From NCBI GenBank assembly GCA_026874595.1, contig CM049317.1, positions 41,196,401 to 41,260,400 on the forward strand: DNA of 64,000 nucleotides, written 5' to 3'. Of this stretch, positions 11,101 to 24,372 are shown one piece after another. Both the position numbers and the translations under genes were made by a program. The DNA comes from Sipunculus nudus. Lineage: Eukaryota; Annelida; Sipuncula; Golfingiida; Sipunculidae. Within the stretch, counting starts at the first letter, position 1. The number at the start of each line of letters is the position of its first letter. The notes beneath the pieces are model-generated. The model saw only the letters and a program-made list of their open reading frames with translations. It did no database searches and was not told the DNA's origin.

Positions 11101-13585
11101 AACAAGGGACCCATGGGTCACAGCGCTCAGCTGATCGTGATTGTACTATAAATGTTTCTCCACTGTGGTACTATATCGAGTCGATAAAGCTTATGAATAT
11201 CATGGACATGTTGGGCTATTATAAAGGAATGTAATGTAATATGTGAGTAAATGATAAATGAAATTACCTGACTGATGGATTAATAGAGTCAAATATAGTG
11301 GTTTATTTTTTATTTATTTAGGAGGGGTTGAAAATTGTGATATATTTGAGCAAATATGAATGCAATGACAGCAGTAATAAGCAGTAGTAGAATGATGATA
11401 AGGCTATTTGTTGAAGGATCCAAAGTGTATGGTAGTCTGCAAGCTTTCAATTTGATAGATATGATGTTATGATTAACTATGCTGATGAAGTGATTTATGA
11501 ATTTGTGACTGTATGACACAATATCTCTTTAGTCTTGACAAGGTACATTATTGTGATGCCCACTATGTCTACATATTACACAATATTGACATAATTTTTG
11601 GCATGTACATAGGTACCTATGGACGAATAGTTATACAAAATATTAAAGTATAAATATATCTGATTCATCTTGTTCTTGCTTACTGAGGCTGACTTTGGGA
11701 TGGGGTTCTGAGAAGGGAAAAGTGAGGGCAACACGAAGGTGGATGTAGAAATATTCTATTGTAATGTTTTTCATTTATTTAAGAATATGAAAAGCTAAGA
11801 GGAAAGGGGCCCTCCTACTTCGTTATAGTAAAGTTCTAAATATATGATTGCAAACTAATACTCTGACAAGACTGTCATGAAGAAAAACAGTAAAATTTTG
11901 AGATACTGTGATGCATATGAAAATTTACAGATGGACAGGCAAGTGGACAGAATGGACTGATACCTATATTTCACTTTTAAGGGAATAATGCATTTAAGTT
12001 TATATATAATCCTATTTTTTTTAAGCATATCAACTTTTTCCATTAAGAAGTTTTTATCTGAATCATTTTTTTATTTACATGTGTTATAAATTTGTAATAT
12101 AAAAGTGAAAATATAAGTTAAAATATTAGAATTCTAAGTTGCAATCATTATATATCCAGATTATAGCTCACATTGGGTCATATTATGCATACACATATAT
12201 TTTATTATTTTTAAATCAAATGTTTAAACTGAATGTAAAAGAAAATAATGCCACAATATGGCATCTACAAAATTATTCCTTGAATTCCTATTAAAAAGTT
12301 TTGCACATTGGAGTTTTCAGGACAAACTTAATTTTATTCACCGAAATAAAATAAAAGATTCAGTAAATTTGATAAAATAAAAACATCTTTTCAAATAAAG
12401 TATACACACTGTTGGTTGAATGAGGGACAAACAATATCATTATGCTAATTACAATCTAAGCTATAATTAATAACTGGAATTAATAGTCAATTTCACACCT
12501 GGTGAAGTTTTACTCTTCTGAAGTAAAGCATTACTTATCTGATGAACATCCATACTTTCATAGCAATACATCACTTTGTGGACACAATTAAATGTGCACT
12601 TTAATCATTGTAACCCTGGTGGTACAATCCAAAATCTAAAATGTAGCATGTCCAAGAATAAAATAAAATACAGAAAATTATAACATTCATCTAGTTTATG
12701 CACCAGCTGGGGGGGGGGGGGGGGGGGGGGGTTGAGTGCAGGGCAGAGGAGAAGCCTGCTAGTAGTGGCCAAGCTGGGTCAAGGCAAGCTGCCTGGGGTG
12801 GGTTACATAATGCAAGTGAAGGCTGTACAACTAGGTGGGCCAGATATAAACAACACTTGACATGGTGTATGAAAACTTGAATAAAAGCTACTCTTTTCAA
12901 ACAATTTCTTTGAAATTTCAGATTTGAAAAGATTAAATCCTTATGTATATATGCTGTGAAAAAATTAAATCAACAGTGCTTACAGGAAAAAAACGTGCCA
13001 CTGCCAAAGTTGGACAAAATTTAAGGTATTAATTTTTTATTTATGCTAATAACTTGAAAAATTTGCAAAATTCAGATCTAATTTTGGGCAAACAATTGAA
13101 TCTTGATTCAATAAAGTTATATTCCTGAAAAAAAGTCTTCAGCTTCAGCAATTCTCATGTTAAGTGAGCAAATATATTTCCTGATTTTTAAAAAATTGCA
13201 TTATATTTGGGCCTATAACTTCAAAATAATACCCAATACTGACTTAATTTTTGGTATGTGCACAGAAAATATATGGAAGAATATAAATACTAAATATGAT
13301 CAAAAACAGATCAGTGGTTTTGATATTAGGCAGACTTGAAGTGTAACAATTGCTTTTTTATGGAAAACAGAGGTTTTTCCTTAATATCTCGAAGGAACAA
13401 AGTTCTAATGACCCAATTTTCGGTATGGTAGGAGATTTTGGGGACATCTAATGGTATGCAGAATTTTGGATTCGTAGGTCCAACGGTTTTAAAACGTGCC
13501 CTGTTAACGGACGGACGGCCGGACGGACGACGGACAAAGGACCACGACTATAGCTCAGATGACCTACAGTCAGCTGAGCTAAAAA
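11101..13585 (+). mobile_element. Alpha-family non-autonomous element, copy a
   Basis: The 5' end is AACAAGGGACCCATGGGTCA followed by CAGCGCTCAGCTGA. The 3' end has ACGGACGGACGACGGACAAAG, then the hairpin AGCTCAG...CTGAGCT (with inner GACCTACAGTC), then AAAAA. The body 11740-13585 is closely matched by 50140-51976 and, reversed, by 20367-22140. It contains a poly-G tract of about 22 at 12710-12732 and no credible gene; the 60-70 codon ORFs over the poly-G (12691-12900) are repeat artefacts. The element class (Helentron-associated) is inferred from the end structure and the absence of a target duplication. Confidence 0.75.
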
Positions 13586-15977
13586 TTCGTAAAAAATCGA
13601 AAAATACAGGTGGCGCCACCAGTCCTCAGGAACTGATGGAACATCTCATGATCAATAGGTATGCCAAAAATCATGACCATCAGTCAAGTAGTTACTGTAA
13701 AATCTCCACTTAAAACCGCGGTTTAATCAAGAAATTCAAAATCTTGAAATCAAGTTGATTTCCTGAAAGCACTGTGCGGTTTATACTAGAAGGGTTTCCT
13801 GAATATCTTCCTGACAGTCATCGTTTTTGGGCCGGCGAGTGAGCGATAATATTGCAACTTTCAAAGGCCGTTCTTAGCAGCAGTCTCGCATGCATGGGAG
13901 CCGTGTGTAAATGTATTATTTACAGTTATTTGTTATTTATAAATTAAAATATTGCGGATTAGTTTTCGTGTGATATATAACTTGTTATAAATTCTTGGTA
14001 ATTGTTACCAAATAATACGTTTACATCAACCCTGCTGTAACACACAGCGGCCTAACTGCATTCAATGCGGCGGGATCCAGGACCCAGGATACCGCCGCAT
14101 AAAAAGCTTCAGCTCAGAGTAAACTGGAGAACTTCAAATCCTTGTCGGAAAAAATCGTGTAAAATCAAATAGTGCGTTTATGACAAGGAAACTTTAAGTA
14201 ATCTAAGGGAGATATAGTACTTTATTCGAATGACCACGAAATTCAGCTAAATATTATGTTTTAGTATGTAAACTCACTTTTAAAACTTTGCAATCCTTGC
14301 GCTTGAAACTGTCTCAGAATCTGAAACAATGAACTGCGTGACCTTTGCTCGCTGAGCCAACAAGGCCCGTTACCACTGGTTACACAGGCGGCTGCCGGCC
14401 AGCCGTGGCTGGAGGGAAAACCCAGAGCAGACATCGTTCCCCGTGTATCACCGTTTATTAGGATAATACATATTCTTCTAATCATCATTTAAAGTGGACA
14501 AACACTGTCTAAGTGGAACGTTATATGCATATTTGATAAGAATATCTTTATTTCTTAACGAATACGACATTTTCAGACGAAATATAAGAATTTAATTGTC
14601 ATGTGGAATGTCTCCAGTTTCCTCAAATTATCTTCTAGGGCTCTCGCACAGCGAGGACGGGCGCTAGGGCTAACAGCGGCCCACATCGTTGGGCATGGTC
14701 AAGCAAAATTGAAATAAAAACCTACTTTAAACCCATTTGCGGCGTTATTTAGGAATGATTATTTGTTTAAAACGTAAAGTAAATAAAAAGCTGACATCGC
14801 AAAGAGTCACACAATGGCAGACGATCGTTTTAAAATCAAGTTTGAGTGCCGCTATGTGCTGAAACGCCCCGGTATTCTGCTAAGAATATTTTGAACGGCT
14901 GTACGCGGTGGGTGATAAACAGAACAGCCACCTATTTCGTCCCAGCGTGCCTTGCGCGAACACTGCCTTGACAAAATGGCTCCCCACGGAAACTTTCTTC
15001 AGGAAAAAAACTTGCTTACCCCGACTGGCCACTCTAATTTTACCTTAAATTCACTCGTTTTCAAGCGTCATGTTTTCTATACGTGCGTATCTCGACAAGG
15101 TAACTTCAGTTACTCTGATATTTAGTTAAGGTGACCAGCGATGTTTTCAAACGAACCAGCAAATTGTAACCTGGAGCGATGTCAACGTACGATGTGACGA
15201 TGATAATACCGAAGTAACCGGTATGAAAATGATTTGAATCTTCTGAGTAATTCCAGAAAATGGAATTTTCATCAGAAATTAAGATTTCAAAATATTACTT
15301 TTAGAATTAAAATATACTGTGACTTGAAATGGATAAACAGAATATTTTTTCCAAAATATAATGACAAATCAGTAGCAAACAAGAATACGGCACGGAATAT
15401 AAATCTGTATAAACAGGCAGAGGTTCACCGGCCCTTGCGTCTTCCCAAACTACATGCTTGAGTGACCCTGCAAAAAAAGTCTTATGATAAGTTTAAATAA
15501 AATGCCCAAGGAATTTTAAAGTGGATAGGAATGGCCAAGCCGCAATCTATGCGTGTTCATTTCTAGATGATAGCTTGATTGTGTCTTGTCAAATCATTCC
15601 GTAGCGAAAGTTGGTGCGGTTTTAAAGGGGGGTTTTTAGTATTTGAGCCCCTCGCGGTGTCTCACCTGGAATTTCGGCGAAGTCTGGGTGCGGTTTTAAT
15701 CGGAAGTGCGGTTTTAAGTGGAGATTTTACGGTAATGAGATATTTAAGTTTTTGTATGAAATTTTTGACTTTTATGGGGGGTACTTTGGGGCCCCATAGC
15801 TCAAAGGATATGGGTAACAGAGACCTCATTTCTGGTTTCCAAGGAGATTTTTCATTGACCTCTCAGAATGTAAAGTTACAAGATTCTAAGTCCAGCGGTT
15901 ACGATTTGTGCCAGGTTAATGGACAGACGGACAGATCGCTATAGCTCAGCATGACTGAAAGTCAGCTGAGCTAAAAA
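13586..15977 (+). mobile_element. Alpha-related ~340-bp unit array with nested DNA transposon
   Basis: The array units contain 'ACAGGTGGCGCCACCAGTC', 'GGGGGGTAC', 'GATATGGGTAACAGAGACC' and 'ACGATTTGTGCC'. They finish at 15977 with the alpha 3' end (ACAGACGGACAG...CAGCTGAGCTAAAAA). The left end lacks an alpha 5' terminus, so this copy is incomplete. A 2038-bp transposon interrupts one unit at 13695-15732. No coding sequence of its own. Confidence 0.7.
13695..15732. mobile_element. TA-duplicating DNA transposon remnant (Tc1/mariner-like ends)
   Basis: The terminal inverted repeats match over about 25 bp: both ends carry GTAAAATCTCCACTTAAAAC read inward, preceded by CT on the left and CC on the right. 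TA flanks both sides. Removing the element and one TA restores the satellite phrase 'GTAGTTAATGAGATATT' that intact units show, for example at 16334, which confirms the borders. Subterminal copies of GTGCGGTTTTAA occur near the right end. I see no transposase longer than scattered short ORFs, so it is non-autonomous or decayed. The TA target points to the Tc1/mariner/pogo superfamily. Confidence 0.85.
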
Positions 15978-16604
15978 TCATGACCATCTGTATTGTAGTT
16001 ATTGAGATGTTGCATTTTTTTCTAATCAAATTTTCCATTATTCTGGGGGGTAATTGGGAGCCCCACAGCTCAAATGATATGGGTAACAGAGACCTTATTT
16101 CAGGTTTCCATGGAGACTTTTCATAGGTCTCTCACTGTGTCAAGAATGAAGATTCTAGGTCCAGTCTTAACGATTTGTGCCCTGTTAACAGATGTCAACA
16201 TTTTTAAAGACCTCAAAAACAGAGAAAACAATTCGTAAAGAATCGAAAAATACAGGTGGCGCCACCAGTCTGCAGAAACTAATGAAACATCCCATGATCA
16301 ATATGTATGCCAAAAATCATGACCATCAGTGATGTAGTTAATGAGATATTGAAGTTTTTGTATGAAATTTTTCACTATTCTGGGGGGTACTTGGGGGCCC
16401 CATAGCTCAAAGGATTTGGGTAACAGAGACCTAATTTCTGGTTTCCATGGAGACTTTTTATAGGTCACTCACTGTGTCAAGAATGAAGATTCTAAGTCCA
16501 GCGGTTACGATTTGTGCCAGGTTAACGGACAGACGGACAGACGGACGACGGACAAAGAGTGATCGCTATAGCTCAGCATGACTGAAAGTCAGCTGAGCTA
16601 AAAA
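15978..16604 (+). mobile_element. Alpha-related unit array, 3' end portion
   Basis: Almost two ~340-bp units (one GGTGGCGCCACC near 16257) end with ACAGACGGACGACGGAC and the hairpin/terminus CAGCTGAGCTAAAAA at 16604. It begins exactly at the phrase ATCATGACCATC where the previous element ended. So the previous copy inserted into this array, after 'CCAAAA'. Confidence 0.65.
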
Positions 16605-17534
16605 CTGAAAGAGGCTAAAGTTACAAGTTTTTTTTTGCCCATAAAAAACAGGTCAATGCTGATGGCACCACAGAAACCTCAATTTCAAATATGATTCATG
16701 TGACCAACCTTTGCATAAAACTTTGTGATGCTAGCTCCAGCTGTTTTTGAGAATGTAATGTTAGTATGTTTACTTGGTCAAATGACTATATTCAAATTCC
16801 TGTAACCCATCCAACCTGAACCATTTGTACAAACCCTGAGAGAGCTCATCTCTGGGATCATTTCTGTGAAATTTTGGTGAAGATTGTTGAAGGTTTCTAG
16901 CTTTGCCCTATAAAATGTAAGTTGATGCTAGTTGTGCCACAAAAAGCTAAATCCCACAACATTTAATTGACATGTGACTGATTTTTGCATATAATTTGGT
17001 TATGCTAACTCCTGCTGTTCCTGAGAAATAATATTGGTTAATGTACTGATGACCCCCGTACAAAAAGGTCAATGCAGGTGGTGCCACCAATACTTCAATT
17101 TCAAATATGACCCATGTGACCAACATTTGCATATATAAAATATGGTGATGATAGCTCCAGCCGTGTCTGAGATAGTAAATTTAGTATGCTTATTTTTGCC
17201 AAATTACTAAGTTCAGCTTCCTGTAATTCAACCAAAAATCACTGAAATGGCGACATTCAAACAAACTTAAGAAAGATTGTTTCTGGGATATCTTATGTGA
17301 AATATTGAAGAATTTGGAGGGAAATTTTGAAAAAGAGAATTTTAAAGTTTTTTTCAGCTTTCAGCTGTAAAATCTAAATCAGTGCAGATAGCCAAAAATT
17401 AAGCTCAGTATGATAGAGATTAGTGATAAAATTTAGTGATGCTAGTTCTTGCCATGTTTGAGATATAGTATTGGTTAAAAAAAAACAAATGCTGGACATT
17501 GCCAACACCATCACATAAGCTCACAGGTTTGCTA
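16605..17534 (+). mobile_element. Beta-family 3' end fragment
   Basis: The segment carries the late beta phrases 'CCTCAATTTCAAATATGA', 'ATGTGACCAACATTTGCAT', 'GGTGGTGCCACCAATAC' (near 17078) and the beta 3' end CACATAAGCTCACAGGTTTGCTAA. It is more diverged than the other copies and lacks a clear ACGG microsatellite. Its 5' part is probably 10128-11100. Confidence 0.65.
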
Positions 17535-19080
17535 AAAAAAACTTTTGTAGCAATATTTTGGGGGTTAACTGTAAATTGACCACACTAATATATGAAACAT
17601 GTGAAATTTCATGATCAGCAAAATTAAAAGACCTGAGGAAACAACAGTTTGAAAATAATTGCATTCAATATAGTATTTATTTCCCAAGCTCAAAGGAATC
17701 CTTTTAGATGATTTTTAGGATAAAATGTTATTATTTAGTAATTTATCTAACAGAAAGTGGGAAAGAACATTTCTGATTGCAGATATTAAAAAAAAGAGAT
17801 TGTAGGCCACCGAAGCAGGTTATAATGACATGTCAATCATGTGATCATTATAGATCTCAGAATATTTGGTAATGACTGGCAGAGTGGTGCATGAGGTAAA
17901 AGATACTGCACCATATATGCGCCAAACGTGAAATCAGAAAATGTTGTGATCAGCAAATTTCTCCTGTTGGAACATCAGTCTGAAATAATCCCCTTCAATA
18001 CAGTACTTATTTAAGGAATCCTTATACATATATATGATTTGAATCCTAAAGTGTTCTTATTTATTGACTTGCAGGAATGTCAAAAAGACCATTTTAGATC
18101 ATAGAAAGTAGTTCACCTGAGGTGACACCAGCTGCAGGTTATAATCATATGTCAGTCATGTGATAAGTATGTCAGCAAAATTTGTTGAAGATAACAGCGG
18201 GGGTTTAAGAGTTAGGCAGACCAGGAAAGGATGGACCATTTTAGTATTCCTTCTTCCAATGGTGGGGGACTATAGATATAGCTGAAAAACTTGAAAAATA
18301 GCTTGCAGAATACACACCAAAGCCAACAGGGGTCATAATGATTGGGTGTCTTAATGATGTCAATGGGTACTAGTGTCAGAATCAAATGTTTTATCATATT
18401 TGAATATTTCCAAAAATTGTATCAATAAATATAAATTTTCCAAGACCTGAATATTTATGTCAATTCAAAAACATTAATTGCATCCTTATTTATCTTTATT
18501 TTGTATATGTTTAATTACAGCTCATTCTTTTTTTTCATAAATTTTTTAAATGTAACAAATAAAATACTTGATGCTGACAATATAGTGACATCTGGACAAT
18601 ATTAGAGTGCACCAAAAAATGTTATACAGTAAGAAATCTTAAATAAGTTTGTACAGTAGAAATTCAAATTAATACATTTAACTCATTTATAAACAGCTGT
18701 TATTAATTCATATAACATTTCACTAAGAATTTTTATGGGATTACCTAACTGTGCAGTATCAGGACCAAGTTTGTGACAAGTAATCTAACTCATTTTGATG
18801 CTCTTATGCACAAGCAAATATATTCCTTGAAAAGAAGATTATCAGAAAGCAATAACTCATACATAATGATTATAAATAATTCAGACCTATGCTTACGATC
18901 TGATCTATTTCGTCTATGGGAGCTATCCTTGTTTCATGGTAAAAAAATTAAGACAATAGTATATGTGTAGAATTGTATATTTATATATCTTGTATAAATG
19001 CATGTGTGTATAATGTGTATATGTGTATATGTTTATGCACATGTATGTATATGTTTGTTGTTACAAGTGCTCTTTTATTG
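17535..19080. other. AT-rich unassigned DNA with an old ~300-bp duplication
   Basis: 17590-17870 and 17920-18190 share the order 'TGATCAGCAAA', 'TACTTATTT', 'GGAATCCTT' and 'GGTTATAATNACATGTCA', so they are an ancient tandem duplication. The remainder has no gene that I can support; TG/TA-rich microsatellite runs occupy 19000-19060. Confidence 0.4.
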
Positions 19081-19768
19081 TGTGACATGGGTGTACTTTG
19101 TGTTGTTGTTACATTTTATGTTTAATCCATACTGGTTGAACTCTCGTTGTCATGTGGGACTTGAGCTTTGACGCTTGGTCGTGGGTCACGTGATGAGCCT
19201 GGTATGTGTAGATACACAGCGATGTCTTTCTAGAGAATTCCTGAAACGTGTGTTTACTGTGGAGTAGGATCCTTATAGACTGCACGAGAAGTTGAAAATT
19301 CCCGGCTTGGGGTGTGGAGGTATATAAAGGGGCTGTTGTTTAGAACCAGAGGGCAGACAGCAGAGCAGATACCAGCTGACACAGAAGCGTGTGTCAGATT
19401 CTAAGACCTTATCCGACGAATGCAGCAATTATACATTTTCAAAGATTTTCTCCTGGATTTTATACTTTTGGACTTCAGTTTACTTTCTGTGTTGTTGCAA
19501 GATCTTTCCACTGGACTGTAATTCTCCGAGATATTACATTCAAAGGACTTATCGTGGTGACAGTGTTGGTATCGAGGTACTGTACCATTATCTTTCAGTG
19601 TGATTATACTGACTTGTTGCTATAATGCTGTTTTACTGTATAATTGTATTGATTTAGTGTATTGTATTGTTAGGGTTGTTTTAAGAATAAATTATAGTTA
19701 CTTTTTAACAAAAAACCACTGACTTCTTTTTTCATTCCCCTAGACATTTCATGCTGCCTAGTGTTACA
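19081..19768 (+). mobile_element. Probable solo LTR
   Basis: It starts TGTGACA and ends TGTTACA (imperfect inverted termini). GGTATATAAAGGGG at 19319-19332 is a strong TATA box, followed by a G/A-rich probable transcription start region (GAGGGCAGACAGCAGAGCAG). AATAAA lies near 19687, about 80 bp from the right end. No retroelement coding sequence adjoins it. I could not find a matching target-site duplication (TTATTG versus GAATC), so the borders are tentative; a host promoter is the alternative. Confidence 0.5.
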
Positions 19769-20366
19769 GAATCTGATTTTTTTTTATCTCCATTACAAAA
19801 TTTGTGTTCATCACTCATACGTGATCTGTTTATATTAGGTTCCGTAACATTGTACATATGTAAATTTATGTATGTGTTTGTATGAATATGTAAGTATATA
19901 TATCATTATATATGTGTATATATTTATATATATATATATTTGTGTCTACACTTTTTTTGTGTGTATGCATATTATGTGTATACTGACCTATGCATGTATG
20001 TATATGGACCATGAGTCTGAAATAAAGCATTATCTAATTATTTTTCATGACATTATAAACAACTTTTTATGTGCACTTTATTGTTCAGGATGGACTCTGT
20101 TCCATCTGCACCTGGCTGGCCTGGATCAATCACAAATAATAGTATAGCCTAACCCATACAAAAAAGTTAACGTTCCTGGAACGTTCCCACTATGTACCAG
20201 CAGCCCCTGCCAGGTATTCCATCGTCCAATCAAAAAGTGAATATACAGTCTCATGAATACTGTTGGAATGTAAACAAAACACTTATTTGCATGGTAATTT
20301 AGACGCTCTGGGAACATTCCCAGAATGTACCGGGAACTTCCCCGCTACATGTTGTCACAGGCCTGA
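19769..20366. other. Intergenic/intronic DNA with (TA/TG)n microsatellite
   Basis: 19860-19990 is an ATATGTATA-type microsatellite. 20160-20340 contains two related words, GTTCCTGGAACGTTCCC and CTGGGAACATTCCCAG, that could be the edges of a small element. No gene was recognised. Confidence 0.4.
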
Positions 20367-22200
20367 TTTTTAGCTCATGCAGCTGACTATAATTATAGTC
20401 ATCTGAGCTATAGTCGTGGTCCTTTGTCTGTCGTCCGTCCGTCCGGCCATCCGTCAGGGCACGTTTCAAAACCGTTGGACCTACAAATAAAAAATTTTGC
20501 ATTCCATTAGATGTCCCCAAAATCTCCTACCATACCAAAAATTAGGTCATTAGGACTTCGTTCCTTTGAGATATTAAGGAAAAACCTCCGTTTTCCATAA
20601 AAAAGCCATTGTTACACTTCAAGGCTGCCTTATATCAAAACCACTGATCTGTTTTTGATCATATTAAGTATTCATATTCTTCCATACATTTTCTATGAAC
20701 ATACCAAAAATTAGGTCAGTATTGGGTATTATTTTGAAGTTATGGGCCCAAATATAATGCAATTTTTAAAAAATCAGGAAATATATGAGAATTGCTGAAG
20801 CTGGAGACTTTTTTTCAGGAATATAACTTTATTGAATCAAGATTCAATTGTTTACCAAAAATTAGATCTGAATTTTGCAAATTTTCAAGTAATTAGCATA
20901 AATAAAAAATCAATACCTTAAATTTTGTCCAACTTTGGCAATGGCACGTTTTTTCCCTGTAAGCACTGTTGATTTAATTTTCACAGCATATATACATAAG
21001 GATTTAATCTTTAAAAATCTGAAATTTCAAAGGAATTGATTGAAAAGAGTAGCTTTTATTCAAGTTTTCATACACCATGTCAAGTGTTGTTTACATCTAG
21101 CCCACCTAGTAACACAGCCTTCACTTGCATTATGTAACCCACCCCAGGCAGCTTGCCTTGGCTCAGCTTGGCCACTACTAGCAGGCTTCCCCTCTGCCCT
21201 GCACTCCCCCCCCCCCAATGGTGCATTAACTAGATGAATGTTATATTTTAGATTTTGTATTGTACCACCAGGGTTACAATGATTAAAGTGCACATTTAAT
21301 TGTGTCCACAAAGTGGTGTATTGCTATGAAAGTGTAGATGTTTATCAGGTAATTAATTCCTTACTTCAGAAGAGTAAAAACTTCACCAGGTGTGAAATTG
21401 ACTATTAATTCCAGTAATAAATTATAGCTGAGATAGTAATTAACACAATGATATTGTTTGTCCCTCATTCAACCAACAGTGAAAATATTTTATTTGAAAA
21501 GATGTTTTTATTTTATCAAATTTACTGAATCTTTTATTTTATCTCGGTGAATAAAATTAAGCATGTACTGAAAACTCCAATGTGCAAAACTTTTAAATTG
21601 TGATTCTAGGAATAATCTTGTAGATGCCATGTTGTGGCATTATTTTTCTTTTAAATTCAGTTTAAACATTTGTGATTTAAAAATAATAAAATATATGTGT
21701 ATGCATAATATGACCCAATATGAGCTACACTCTGGATATATAATGATTCCAATTTAGAATTCTAATATTTTAACTTATATTTTCAGTTTTTTTATTACAA
21801 ATTTATAGAACTTGTAAATAAAAAAAATGAATCAGATAAAAACTATTAATGGAAAAAGTGGATATGCTTAAAAAATAGGCTTATATATAAACTTAAATGC
21901 ATTATTCCCTTGAAAGTGAAATAAAGGTATTAGCCCATTCTGTCCACTTGCCTGTTCATCTGTAAATTTTTCATATGCATCACAGTATCTCCAAACTTTT
22001 AGTGTTTTCTTCATGACATGAGTATTAGTTTGCAATCATATATTTAGAACTTTAATATAACCAAGTGGGAGGGCCCCTTTCCTCTTAGGTTCTCATATGC
22101 TTATATAAATGAAAAACATTACAATAGAATATTTTGCATATTTTGCATTGGCAAAAATTTCAAACTTCAGCTGAGCGCCTTGACCCATGGGTCCCTTGTT
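20367..22200 (-). mobile_element. Alpha-family element, copy d (reverse orientation)
   Basis: Read on the minus strand it ends at 20367 with the alpha hairpin and TAAAAA. It begins at 22200 with AACAAGGGACCCATGGGTCA followed by AGGCGCTCAGCTGA. The (ACGG)n-type microsatellite lies at 20420-20460. It is co-linear with 50075-51976, including the poly-G tract (here poly-C at 21207-21216, only about ten long). It has no coding sequence. Confidence 0.8.
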
Positions 22201-23346
22201 CTGTATGGCCAGGAAAAGTGCAACAACTGAACATATTTGAGGCATATTGATTTCAAATTTTGGGATTTAATAGGTTATTCTGTTTGTGTACATGAAAAGA
22301 AAACCAAGCAACTTGATTGCAGGAAAGAAATAATTTAGGGTAAAAGTAGGGCAAATTTATGTTACTGATTTTACACTAGAGCTACAAACTCTAGATCTAA
22401 TGGCTGGTGTACACTTAAATATAAACAAGTGACCTGTGGTCATGACGCTCAGCCGACTGACATGTTGATAATGTGTCCTTACACAGACAACTAATTAAGA
22501 TAGGTGGCATCATTTTTCATGCATTTTAGCTTAAGTTCATCAAGACCCATAAGCACAACAAATCTGATGACAATCCAACCAGCCTTTCATGAGGAATCTG
22601 GCAATTTGTATGTATTTTGCATTATTTCTTGGTTTGTTCAAACATACCCTAAAACTCTGAGAATATAGGTCACTGTGACCCAATTTCAGGTTTCTGGGGA
22701 GAATGTTTGAGGAACTCTCAGGATGTCAAGTTAGAAGATTCTGGGCCCTACTTTTAGTTATGATTTGTGCCCTACTTTGGTATCAAATTTTCAATTATTC
22801 TGATTACAAAATGAGCCCTGTTAAGTGACGAAAAGCATTTTTGAAGGTCTCATAAATAGAGAAAAAAAATTTGTTAAAATTTTTCTAAAATTTAGGTGAA
22901 GCCACCAGTCCCCAAGAACTGATGAAACTTTCCATGATGAATATGCATGCAAAGAATCAGGGTGATCAATGCAATAGTTGTTCAGATACTGGAGCTTTGT
23001 ATCAAATTTTTAGTTATTCTGGGAGGCACTTCCAAGACCCATAGCTCAGAGGATATGGGTAACAGAGACCTCATTTCAGGTTTTTTATGGACCTCCTGGG
23101 ATGTCAAGAAAGAAGATTCCAGGTCAAATAGTTGTGATTTGTGCCCTGTTAACAGACAACCACATCTTTGAAGGTCTCAAAAATAAAGATAAAAATGCGT
23201 AAAAAATCAAAGAAGTCCAGGTGGCACCACCAGTCTGCAGGAACTGAAGAAATACTCGATGATGATAATGCCTGTAGAGAATAATGCTGATCAATGCACT
23301 AGTTGTCCTGATACCAGCGCTTTTGTATCAAATTTTAAGTTATTCT

Positions 23347-23717
23347 GGTGGGGGGGGGGGGGGGGGTCCTTCTGAGCCACATAGCTCGGACAATATGGGT
23401 GACAGTGACCTAATTTCAGGTTTCCAAGGAGACTTTTAATGGGCCTCCCAACATGTCAAGAAAGAAGATTCTAGGTCTAGTTTTTACGATTTGTGCCCTG
23501 TTAACAGATGACCGCATCCTTTAAGGTCTCAAAAATAGATAAAAAAAGTAAAAAAAGAAAAAAAATACAGGTGGCACCACCAGTCTGCAGAAACTGATGA
23601 AACACTCCATGATCAATATCCATGTAAAGAATCATGGTGATCAATGCATCAGTTGTTCAAATATTTGAGCTTTTGTATCAAATTTTTCATTATTCTGGGT
23701 TGGGGGGGGGGGGGGGT
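23347..23717. repeat. Poly-G expansions in alpha array units
   Basis: In the ordinary unit the phrase is CTGGGGGGTAC. In two adjacent units it has grown to G runs of roughly 15-20 (23347-23366 and 23702-23716). The same position is also expanded at 29349-29361. Exact lengths may be limited by sequencing. Confidence 0.8.
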
Positions 23718-24372
23718 ACTTCGAAGCCCCATAGCTTGAAGAATATGGGTAACAGAGACCTAATTCCAGATATCCAAGAAGTTTTTACATGGACCTCTCT
23801 GGAAGTAAAGTGAGAAGATTCTAGGTCTAGTTGTTACGATTTGTGCCATGTTAACAGATGACCACATCCTTTAAGGTCACAAAAATAGAAAAAAAGTAAC
23901 AAGGCCTACAGGCCTAATGCGAACCTGTGCAAAGTTTGGGAGTATGAATGGAGGTTTATTTTTAAAATTTAATATTGATCCTTTTAAGTCCTGCATATCT
24001 ACCTTAGTCATTATGATTTCAGCAAAATGGACATTTCGGACCTGCAAGTTTCAGACTAGGACATTTTAAAACTAGAAGAATATGGGTAGTCGACAAGGGA
24101 CTATGTGTTACCGCAGAAATCAGAGTGGGACGGGTGAAGTGAGGCATGGATTAAGTGGCAAGGGGAACAGAGTGAGGTGTGTTGCATATTAGCATGGATG
24201 TCTGCAGCGTAAATGTGAATGTAGGTGGTGCCACCTGTCATAAAATTGAGAAAATTGTCAAGGATGTATAAACCTGCAAAATTTTAGGTTGATAAGTCAA
24301 ACCACTGCTGAGATATGAGTGATTTTATCCCAAGGCAGATGAACAGATGGACGGTGTTTATAAGTGGTTGCA

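Noticed and set aside
12691-12900. ORFs with poly-Gly/poly-Pro across the poly-G tract (also 21040-21311, 50989-51273)
   Set aside because: They occur in non-coding alpha bodies, the frame depends on G-run length, and the run varies between copies.
19389-19625. 78-codon and 70-codon overlapping ORFs after a strong TATA box
   Set aside because: They fall in the R/U5 part of a probable solo LTR and show no domain. Two overlapping frames of similar length argue for chance.
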